Positions 40,501 through 52,500 of a stretch of DNA of 64,000 nt are shown piece by piece (the stretch's first letter is position 1; each line of letters opens with the position of its first letter). The position numbers were made by a program, and so were the translations under genes. Location of the stretch: assembly GCA_946811185.2 (NCBI GenBank), contig OX328105.1, positions 33,979,394 through 34,043,393 on the forward strand, given 5' to 3'. Below the pieces are notes generated by a model. That model did no database searches, was not told the origin of the DNA, and saw only the letters and a program-made list of their open reading frames with translations. This DNA is from Hippopus hippopus. Its lineage: Eukaryota; Mollusca; Bivalvia; Cardiida; Cardiidae.

Positions 40501-43500
40501 TGTTGAAGTAGGTATACTGACTTTAAATAATATTAATCTTTTACCAAACAATCCCAAGTTTTAATGATGCTGGGGAAGAAGGCTTTTGAAAATAATGTTA
40601 AATAGGAATTTTGTGGAGTCTGGTAGTGTAATCAAGTGTAAAAATAAATATATGTCTGGGTTTCAGTTGATTGTAATTTAACCCTTTACCAAACAATCCT
40701 ATGTTTTTACGGTGGACGGACGTTTTGGCCAGGACGTTTTGGCCATGGACGTTTTGGCCAGCTAAATGTGCAAAGTAGGATGTTTTGGCCAAATGCTTTT
40801 CAACACAGAAAAGTGCAATAAATGACCTTTCTATACTTTTAAGTATACATTTTTTGATGCAGAAAAGTATATTCAGTTCATTCCTTGATTTTTTGCTCTA
40901 AAATAACTTTTGGCCAAAACATAGTTTGACTTTGATTTGCAATCTTCTATAACAAACTGCTTAGATTTTTTATACCTTGTTGCAAAATATTGCTGCAAGT
41001 AGAAATTTTAAGTTATTGTTCAATCATTATTGATTGACAGAGATGATAATTAGCAATTAAAGCAATAATCAAATACAGTTTCGTCCTTAGTTGAGTAAAA
41101 AAGCAAAATAATACTTGAAAGTAGGTAATTTTATTCAGCAATACCAATCAATTAAAAAATGAAGAAGTTAACTATTTTTAACTATTTGTGTCTTCATTAA
41201 TAATTTCTTCTTGTAAAAATCAACCCAATTCTCCATATATGGCAAATATATTAATTTTTCAGTTTCCTACAATGTTTTTAAATTATGTTTAATGGGGCAA
41301 AAATTCACAAAATTGACATTTGGCCAAAACGTCCTACTTTGTATATTAAGCTGGCCAAAACGTCCGTGGCCAAAACGTCCTGGCCAAAACGTCCATGGCC
41401 AAAACGTCCTACATTCTGTTTTTACAACCCAGAGGAGGAAGCCTTCTGAAAACATTGTGGGAAAAAGAGAAAATACTGGTAACCAGCATTTTCTCCTTTT
41501 CCCACAATGTCTTCTACTCTTCTAAAGTCAAGTTTCATTTTTTGAGTCACATTTATTTTGTTGTCTGCAAATGCTTTGAGTTTGGACAAGTCTAAAATTT
41601 TGTCGTTTGGTAAAGAGTTAAACGGTCAAAAGAGGTTAAATTCATGTAATAGGTTCTGAAAGAGTTAAGTCCACAGCTCAGCAAAACTTTTAAAAATCAA
41701 TATCATACAAAAATATGTACGCATTTTCATATTACTGCAAAAGACAGCTTTGCAAATTTTGCAGTAAAAGGAGCTATTTTGTATGATAAGCAAATTCTTT
41801 TCCATCTCACACACCATTTTCCAGATCATTGTAAAGGGAATTAGTCCATCAACAACTATATTTCTCCCTTTGGGTCATATGTAGTACTTCTGGTTGTACA
41901 GTAAAACCGCATCCTACAACCACCCCAACAATACAAGTATCGCGTCCATACAAATATTTTTTTTTTGAACAGAACCTTTTCCTTCTCTATGTCAATGACC
42001 AACAAACCCAGACATTATTCTTGGGTCCAAAGGAAGCGACAATCTGTTCTTTGTTTATCTTTCAGCTATCTTGACACTATCATGTTTATTTATCAGGATG
42101 TTACATAACAATTACAAACAACCAGCAAAAAAAAGATTGTAAAGAATTAAGGATAGGGCACCCTAATGGGATTTGTGTAACATCGCCTTTCATTGTACGG
42201 ATTCAGCTAAGACTCGGGTAATCCGTAATCGATGGGGGGAACCAGCATCTATCGGCCAATTGTTTACGGGTTACCCGAGTCTTAGTCGAATCCGTACGTT
42301 TTTTGGCGATGAAAGGCGATGTTACAGGAATCTGCATTAGGGTGCCCTATCCTTAAGTTGGCTTTTAGGCAGTAATCAGAAGTTTGTCACACATTGCTGA
42401 CTTGGGTGAAAAGCCTTTTTGATCGAAAATGGACTTACCAGTGATTATGATGTATTGTTTATGGAAATCTGTTAAATGATAAATTATGCCACATGGATTA
42501 ATTTGTGGTTTAGATTGGTATGGTACATTCCAGTCAAGGAGATATCAATAAGAAACAGTGATTTGTAAACAAGTTGACACAATATTAATTACTGGAGATT
42601 GACAATTACCAGCAACTTTCTGGCATTCAAATCGGGTCAGAAACATGAACAAACAGATTAGTCATTACATCAAACTATTTAATGATTAGCACTTATTTTG
42701 ATTACTATGAAAATGGAAAAGACCATAAATTGATTGATTGTATGGTGTTAATTTTAGTTATATTCCAGGAGCTAGTGCACCTGTCCATGCTTTCCTGGAG
42801 TTTCTTCTTTTACCAGTACTTTGCACAGTTTTCTTTCCAAGTCACTGGCTGCTTTCCCACATAACCCATCATAGAAACAATGGTCAGCGGTGGGAGAGAA
42901 ATGAATCCTGTCACACTTACTATCATCAGTCCTTAGAAAGAAATTGGCCAAACCAGGGATCGAACCTGTGACCTCCTGTTCTCAAGTGCTGCATGCTAAT
43001 GACTGAGCTACCGGGGCTCAATGGCATACACATTGTGATGTTTAATTGTTTCGACTATTATGAATTAACATACAATCAATTATTAACTCAAGCAACATAA
43101 TTATAAGTTGTCCATGTGAAAAATGTCTTTTTGGTCTTCTATGTTCATGCATAGGCTTCCCTAGATATAAAAAATTTACTGTGCAGTTAATTTATTTCCT
43201 AAAGGGACAATCCTACGTGATGTTAGAACCAAAGATAGATGAAACTTGATTATGAAACCACCCCGCTAACAGGACCAGTTCTGAAAAGTGACATGGGTTG
43301 CATTGTTGTCTTGCAAAAACTTTGACATTTTATGATATCTACAGTACTTCAGACTTCGACTACATCTTAACTATTTAAAGGGGAACACAAATACAATAGG
43401 GGCAGTGGCCATCAAAATATTTTTGACACAGTTATGCCCCTTTTCTGACCTAGAATTTTCCCTGAAAATAAATCTACTTCTAAAAGCAAGAGTAGCCAAT

Positions 43501-46500
43501 CAGTGGCAGTTGCATGCAGTATTCTTGTTCTTTTTCAGGATATGCTCGTGTCTCGAATGTTGAGTTCTACCACACGGGACAGGAAGGCTACACCGAACCA
43601 TATGATCCCCGTTTCTCAATAGCCTATGTGGCCACCGGAACAGTTAGTGACTTGAAGCCATCCAATGTTAGTAAATGCTCTTTCCACAATGGGTTTAATT
43701 CAGCCGTCGGAGCCTTTGGTATTGGAGGTCTCAATATAACAGATAATGTGGTTTTTGGAAGCATAGGGCATGGTAGGTGTCACTTAACATTTTAACACAC
43801 AATCCCAAGTTTTGATAACCTTTATGAAGAAGGCTTTGAAAAACGTTGTGGGAAAAACAGAAAATGCTGGTAACCAACATTTTTTTCTTCTTCCACAATG
43901 TTTTCTACCCTTCAAAAACCAGATTTTAGGGTTTTTATTTTTAGCCAAAATTTTGTTTATTGGTAAAAAGTTTACCATACAATTTCATGTTTTTATGACC
44001 ATATATACAAAGAAGGTTTTTGAAGAAATTGTAGGGATCAGAGAAAATGTGAGTAACCAGCTTTTTGTTATTTTCTCACGTTTTGGCCAAAGTGAATTAC
44101 TGCAACTTTCATTAAAATTCGGCATTATTTGGTAAATGTTTTAGTAATAGGTTAAAATTCAAAGAAAAGACTTGACTCTTTACCAAAATGTTCCATTATT
44201 CAAAAGACCTCGAGAAAGAAGGCTTTTGAAAACATTGTAGGTAAATGAGAATATACTGGTAACTAGTATTTTCTCCTTTTCCTGCTATTTTTTCTGCTCT
44301 TACAGGGACAAATTTCAGAACTTGAGTGACATTTATATGTTTTCTGAAAATTCTTTCGAGTCTAACATTTTGTCATCTGGAAAAGACTTAAACTTTGACA
44401 TTAAAAGCTGTTGTGGCCCAAGTATCACATTTACTCTTTACAACATAGTTTTGTGGCTTGATAATTGTGGGTTATAAAAGAAGAAAATGATAGCAAGCAG
44501 CATTTTTCCTTTTCTCAATTTTACTATCCTTTCATAGACAAATTCTATCATTTGAGCAATGTTAAGTTTGTGTAGGTATAAAAATCAGACTGCAGTTTTT
44601 TGTTAGATTAGAAATTTTAGGAATTTCTCAGTATAGCTGATTCTGTCTTCAGAGATTCTCACAAGAGATCAAAAGATGAGATCATATATTGTAGGGAATG
44701 AGACTGGTAACAGTTTTACTTCTGATAAGGCTTTCTCATGGTTTACCTGTCTGCTCATTGCCCCCTGAAACCAATTTCCAGCAGACAACTTTGAAAATGG
44801 ACCTTGTCTAATATGATTAACACTTTACCACACAATGACAACTTTAAACGAACCTGGGAAAGAAGCATTTTGAAAACATTGTGGGAAAAGGAGAAAATGC
44901 TGGTAACCAGCATTTTCTCCTTTTCCCACAATGTTTTCTACCCTATCAAAGAAAAAATTGCACCATTTGATCCACATTGAAATGTTGTCTGTAAATGCTT
45001 TCAATTTGGACTGGGCTGAAGTTTTGTTGTCTGGTAAAGGGTTAATCAACTTCGATTATGGTGTAACTCATTACCAAAACAATCCCTAGTTTTTAACTCT
45101 TTATCACACAACAAAATTTTGGACTCGACCAAATTGGAAGCATTTGCAGGCGACAGATGAAATTTGACTGAAATGATAGATTTTGTCTCTGAAAAGGGTA
45201 GAAAACATTGTGGGAACAGAAGAAAATGCTGGTTACCAGCATTTTCTCCTTACCAGCATTTTCTCCTTTTCCCTCAATGTTTTCAAAAGACTTCCTCCAG
45301 GATAGTGTGGTAACCAGGATTTTCTCAATTTCCCACAGTATTTTCTCACCTTCCACAGGCAGATTTCACAATTTCAGTCCTATTCTTTTTCCTTCTGCAA
45401 AAGCTTTCAATATGGCAGGTCTAAAGGTTTGTTGTCTGATAAAGAGTAAATACATGACATAATACGAAACATTTTGGCACACATAGTCATTACTCATTTC
45501 CAATAATTCATCATTTTGCTACATTGTTTTCAAATTCAAATTGATGAAAGAGCAATAAAAAGTGTCTTGAGGAGATGATATGTTAATGACATAGGGTTTG
45601 TTGTAACCACATAAACTTTATTTTATCTCTGCAGCTCTCAGGACCAGTTCTGATGATGCCAGAATGATCAACAATATGGTAGCCCTGGTCGTGTGGACTG
45701 GTTCCTATCAAGATAGAGCTGAACCATTCAACTTCTTCCAGGAGGCAGGTATAGAAGCAATTGGTGCAAAGAGACTTATTCTTCAAAATAATCTTGTGAC
45801 AGGAGGAGAGAGATTCGGTTTCCATGTTCCACCACAAAGCTGTGATGATACATCTGGTAACTACTCAAACAACATTGCGCAGGCAAATGTTGTCGGAGTT
45901 GGTATATTGCCAAATGATGAACAACCTTCTGGAAATTGTTTAAAATACCAAAACTTCATTACATGGAAAAATCTGGATTACGGAATTTATTTCCAAGGAT
46001 CTGCCGCATTTGTTGCTGAAAACAATGTTGTCATTGAAGATGGAAATGGCTATCACATTCATGTTTTTGGACCGCATCCACTTTCCCATGATACAAGCAC
46101 GAAAACTATCGAAATCAAGGATGGTATGGTGATTGGTGCTACTTCAACTTTCGATTGTGCCATTGATGTTGCCAGGTCAACAGATAATTTAAGATTGAGA
46201 ACGTCAGCATCTGGCCGAGCATCAAATGGAGGGAAAATTGGCATTACTTTTGGAAACTTTATGGGTGGAAGTAACAACGCCCCCATTAAACCCTGGTCAG
46301 GAATAAAAACATACCCTGCAATAAGTGGGCTTATGAAGTTGAAAAGTAAGTCGCTATTTCTTACTTCCTTCTCTCTTTACTAAAAGATAAAATTGTATAC
46401 TAGTTTATTTTGAAAGCATTGAGAGATGACAAATTGAGTGCAGCTCAAAGGATGAAATTTGTCTTATAATTGGAAGGGTCGAAAACTTTGTAGGAAAAGG

Positions 46501-49500
46501 AGAAAATACTTGTTACCAGCATTTACTCATTTTACCACAGTGTTTTCAAAAGCGATCTTTCCTAGGGTCCCTAAAAGCGGCTTTTGTTTGGTTAATGTCA
46601 TGTAGTGACTTTAAACTCTTCTGCAGACAGTTTAGATCCAAAACCAGACCACGAGCTAAGTGCAGGTTCTCTTGATATGCACTATAATGAAGATATCCAT
46701 GTTGCCTTTAGCAGAGTAAGTTTTTACAAGGTTAACTCTTTACCACATAATCCCGACTTTTAACGACCCTGAGAAAGAAGCCTTTTGAAAACATTGTGGG
46801 AAAAGGAGAAAATGCTGGTAACCAGCATTTTCTCCTTTTCCCACAATGTTTTCTACCCTTCCCAAAACAAATTTCCATTTTTCAGTTACATTTATTTTGT
46901 CGTCTGCAAATGCTTTCAATTTGGACCAGTCAATAATTTTGTCGTTTGGTAAAGAGTTAACATAGGCCTTCCATTTACAAAAGCCATTTTTGAATTAATG
47001 TTTAGGAAATCTCATGGTTAACAGTATCAGTACACTCACATAATGGTACTACATTTTAACCCCACTCTTTCAAATATGGGTTGCTTGGAATACATTGAAT
47101 CTTTCATCTTGTGCCTTGATCCCAAGGGTCAAACTTTCAAACAGGTACCTGAAGAAATCTAGATGTTTACCTGGAACAGGTAAATTGCAGTTAGGTTTGG
47201 AATGAGCCATACCCTGGCAAAGGGGTTTTACTACATTTCTGTGATGCAATATACCAAGCCTATAAATTCATGGATATATAAAGTCCATTTTAGTCTAACA
47301 ATTGACTGGATCTGGAGATAGTATGTTCCTTTGCCTCGCAGAAAATTTACAAATTGCAAAAAGTTTCTACCCAGGTCAGCCTGCACAGACTGCTCAGACT
47401 GATACTTTTTGTGCAGATGCATGAAACCCCCTTTTCACAGAGCATGGCTCAAATGATTTTGACACCCTGTCATAAACAGCAACAATGTTTGCTAATTTGA
47501 AAAGACAGTTATATCCTCTTTCGAGATGACCCGGTTTTTTAGCTGTTTGTATGAGAAATTTGAGATCAAGTTATCATTATGTCTACAAAAATAAAGCCCT
47601 GACTGATGATATTTATCAGCAGGTTATCAGTAATAGTTGAGCATGGGATTTGCAATCTCAGGACACTTGAATGTGTTGCTTTGATTCCCACAGTTAGTGA
47701 ACTAAAATTACTAATTGTCTTTTGGATGAGACTTTAACCCTTTACCAAACAATCCCGGGTTTTAATGACCCTTGGTAAGAAGCCTTTTGAAAACATTGTG
47801 GGAAAAGGAGAAAATGCTGGTAACCAGCATTTTCTCCTTTTCCCACAATGTTTTCTACTCTATGAAGGACAGATTCCAGCATTTCACCCATCTTAATTTT
47901 GTCGTCTGCAAATGCTTTCAATTCGGACCAGTCTAAATTTCTGTCGTTTGGTAAAGAGTTAAATCGAGGACCTGTGTGATGTTGCAATACGCCATGCATG
48001 CTATAAATTAGGATGGGTTGTGTCTAAATAAATCAGCAGCCTTCTTGAGGCATATGACAAAAATTAGGAGTCATCCAAATCAAAACCATTTGCAGACGAC
48101 AATTTAAATGTGGCTGGAATTATGCTTTTTGGCTATAAAATTGTAGAAAACATTGTGGGAAAAGGAGAAAATGCTGGTTACCTGCATTTTCTCCTTTCCC
48201 ACAAATTTTTTCAAAAGCTGTCTCTATCAGGGTCGTTAAAACTCGGGATTGTGTGGTAAAGGGCAATGAGTTTATGGTGTGGCCAGAACTGTTCTGTAGG
48301 AACTTGGACATTTATACCCTACAATTAATACTTTATTTACAGATCTTACATTTGCCAACTTCAACCCTAACTCTTGCAATGGTGATTATGCGATTGCAAC
48401 ATCGCCAGGAAATGACGACGGGCAGCACCCAGTAGAAGCAGAACAGATCAGTTTCCACAACGTAAATGAGAATAACAAAATCTCCTACCACAGACCTAAT
48501 ATTGGGTAATATTGAACTTTCTTGCTTACTTGCAGAACTTTTTATGTATTTCAAATTAAGCCTTAACCAAAAAATCTTGTGTTTTAATGACCCATAGGAA
48601 ATAAGCCTTTGAAAACATTGTTGGAAACAGAGAAAATGCTGGTAACTAGCATTTTCTCCTTTCAGAGGTTTCTACCCTTTTAAAGACAAAAACCATCATT
48701 TGAGCAACATTTGATTTGTTGCCTGCCAATGCTTTCAGTATAGACATGCCTAAAATTTTTTGGAATGTTTCAGGGCTTAAGTCAAACTGGTGCTAGCCAA
48801 ACTTTGAGTTCAGCAGCCAACTGTATTTATTCTTTTCCAAAACATCACATATTTAGATACCTCTAAAACTCAGCCTCTACAATAAAGTGGTTGTCCCTTC
48901 TTCACATTATCACTTTGTTTTTAAAACCCTGACAAAGAAGACTTCAAAATGTTGCAGGAGGACAAATTGGTTTAATCAGGGTCATCTCTTTTACGCAATG
49001 AATGATTATTTGAGTTACAGTAACCAGCATTTTCTCCTTTTCTCATGATATTCTCTACCCTTTCAAAGATAAATTGCATGTTTTTGGCCATATTTGATTT
49101 GTCATCTGCATATGCTTTCAATTTGGACAAGCCTAATATTTTGCTGTTTGGTAAAATGGTTAACTCTAGTCTTGCTAAATAAGTGGAATGAAATTTTCAA
49201 GCAGATAGTAAAAACCGAAATTTTCCAATTTCAAAGGTATTTTTTGAGGAGAGATATCACCTGCATGTTCTGTGCAGTCTGACCTTAATCTGCACTGTCT
49301 GCGTAAGGTCCTTGAGGAGTGCTTAGCAGCCTAAGGGTTAAATGCAGACAAATCCAAAATTTTGTCTTGTGGCAATAAGTAAATTACATGTATGTGTATA
49401 TATAATTCCTATTTATTTTACAGAAAAATTAATGGTGCAGATTGTGTAGATATGGATTGTGACGCCATGAAAAAGGCGCTGTTCAAAGATTTAGATGGGT

Positions 49501-52500
49501 CTTTCTTGGGTGCCATTGGTGCTGTGATACCTCAGTCTGAATATGAATGGGATGGAGACCCAAGAAGAGGACTTGGTGACTATAGAATACCTAAAGAAAT
49601 GGTCACCACATTGACAGGAACACGTATTCTCTATGAGTCTCTCGCTCCAAATAAAGGTAATATTTTTACATTTGAGCGGCGCTTAAGAAAGAAGGAGGTC
49701 CATGCATCTTTGTAATGCATTAGATTAAACAAGTCCTCACATAATATGGATCAATGTTATAAAAGAAATGCCCATATCAGAAAGTTAGAATGGTACCTTG
49801 ACATGCAGAACATTAACCTAATTGCAAAAAATTCTGACCCAGGTCAGCCTGTGCAGGCTAACACATGTCTTATTTATAGTTCATCCCTTACCTCTTAAAA
49901 TGAGGTACAGCAATTGGTTTTTAAAAAAAAAATCTGTAAAAGACAAAAATTGAAATAAGATTGGTTTACAAGCTACTAGTATATAGGATTTGGCATAAGT
50001 TTGCTTTTGAGATATAATTTTATCAAACAAGTCCAGAGAAATGTCATTGAGGGAGCCTTAAAGAGGCATAACATTAATTTTTCTCTTGATGAGTTTTATA
50101 AAGTTCTATCTCCCAAAGTCAATAATTGTCAGATTCTTTTCATCACATATTACTCGAACAAATTGACCTGAAATTGATCTCTATGCAAAGAATAATTTAA
50201 GAGTGAATATTTATATCATCGGGTATAATCAGACTGTACGGAAATTCTTTTAACTGCAAATGTCGGGTTTGACCCTTACATTGCCATGGTCAAAATAAGA
50301 AGTTTTTATGGATGACATGGATAAAGATCAGGCTGCACAGGAAGTGCATCTTAGATCTATGTCACCCGCCAGGTTTTACAAATTTAAACCACCAAAATCA
50401 TATTCATTTCAGGTATTTTAAGTATTGTTTAAAGTCATGATAAATCTATTAGCCGCATAAAGAATTGAAAATAGTTCACATAGTTCTGCATCCAGACGAC
50501 ATCAGCCGAAGCTAAGTTTGGACGATTATTCAAGCGTGTAATATATGGTAATAGAGGTCATTTATTTCATGTCAATTTGTTCGAGTAATACCAGTATCTC
50601 AATTACTGTATACGTGGATATATACACGTGTCGAAAAATTTGCGAATTACCAATTACAGACATTTTGCATTAGGAAATGTTTGCAAATTCAAGACACTTG
50701 TTATTTGTTGTTATACTTGTTGTTAGATACGCGAACAGAAAAGTTTGTGAATATTTCAAATTCGCACTGCTTGGTTGTAGATCTAACATTAAAACAAACT
50801 TTAACTGTACAATGATAAAGTTTTTACATTTGAATTGATCTATAAATCTTACCTCAAACATGTGTAAAATAAGAAAAAAATGGTAATGGTTATATTAGAC
50901 TGAAAACAAGAGAGCTTATGTAATAAAACAACATCCTAGACTCATCAGGCTCCAGTGTATTTAACCCTTTACAAAACATTCCTGGGTTTTCACGACCCTC
51001 TGAATGAGGGCTTTTGAAAACATTGAGGGAAAAGGAGAAAATGCTGGTAACCATTTTCTCCTTTTTCCGTATGTTTTCTACCCTGTCAGAGACCTTAAGC
51101 TCATGTGCACCAATTTTCAGTTTGTCCTTTGCAGATGTTTTGAATTAGAAAGAGTTTAGAATGTTTCGTTTGGGACTCAAATGATGGGACATGTTCTCTA
51201 AATGAGTAGAAAGCATCATGATCATGAAAAATGGTGTAGGTAAAGGAGAAAATACTTGATGCAAGCAATTATTCCTTTTTCCACTATAATTTTAAAAGCT
51301 ATTTTCCTCTCTGTCAGTGAAACGTTGGATTGTATGGTAAAGAGATAAACAAATTTTCACGACCCTGCAAAAGCCAGATCTTGAAAACATTGTGGGAATC
51401 AGAACAATGAACTGTTTTGTTAAGAAAAAATCTCAAGATTGGTTGTATGTAGTTTTATTAACCAAAACCATTGTCTCTTTAACCACAAAGTCATCCATTT
51501 TCAGGATAATTGCCACATTGATAAAAAATACTTTTGAAAAGTCGGTAATTATCATTATGATTGTCAGGCAAATAATTGAAAATGAGTCATTTACTACTTA
51601 AAAAGATTAAATGATCAGCTTGAATTTGGGTTTGATACACATAGAAATTTTTTGATATTGTGGCACAAGGAAAAATTGCTTGTTACAAGTAACTAGCATT
51701 TTCTCCCGTTTCTACATTGTTTTCATATCTTTGAATAGCTCTCTTTCCTGGTGCTTTGCAAAATGGGATTTTTTAAAAACAAGGTAATTGTCAAACTGAA
51801 ATTTTCTTATTTTGAATCTATATCTTTGTCAGGTATCTATCGAGGACCAAACTGCACTTTCATGTCTGCATGGACAGCTTATAGGTGCTTTGGTGACAAT
51901 TATGAAATGCTCATCATTGAAAGTATGGATTCCGATACTGAGACTAGAAGACTGTCACCTGTGGCTATCGCTGCAAATCCATTCAACAATGGGTATATTG
52001 ATCTTATCAATGGGCCCCAAGATCATGGTTGGTGTAGCGGGTATACATGCAGAAAGAGGGTATCAACCTTTATGGCTATCGTGGCAACAGGTTCGTGTTG
52101 TACCCTGTATTTTATGTATATATCTTTCAGTACCAAGTTAATTCTTAACCAAATGATAACAGTTTGGTTGCCAAATCCTAATAACTTTTAGACAACGAAT
52201 TGTATACAGATCACATTTTTATATTTGTGTATGAAAGCGTGGAAAATGTGGGAAAGGAGATAATGCTGGTTACTAGCATTTTTAGCTCACCTGAGCACAA
52301 AGTGCTCAAGGTGAGCGTTTGAGACTGTGCTGCGTTTGTTGTGTGTCGTCAAGGCGTCAACATAGTGTGTACTCTAGAGGCTACATTTTCAGTTAGTTAC
52401 TTATGAAACTTTGTCAGAATGTTTTTCTTAATGATGTCTCAGACATGTTTGAAAGTTGGTCATGTGGGGTCAAAAAGTACGGTAGGTCACTGGGCTAAAT

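Larger units (their letters stand above)
41892..43285 (+). mobile_element. F element, second copy, with two inserts
   Basis: ACAGTAAAACCGCATCCTAC and CAACCACCCCAACAATAC at the left; ACCACCCCGCTAACAGGACC at the right; inner segments such as GTCACACATTGCTGAC match 20036-21248. Contains a G-MITE (42147-42356) and an S1 SINE (42740-43025). Confidence 0.72.

Noticed and set aside
42950..43025. Minus-strand tRNA gene
   Set aside because: Boxes are good but the acceptor stem does not pair, and the attached body recurs at five or more other sites, so it is an S1 SINE head.
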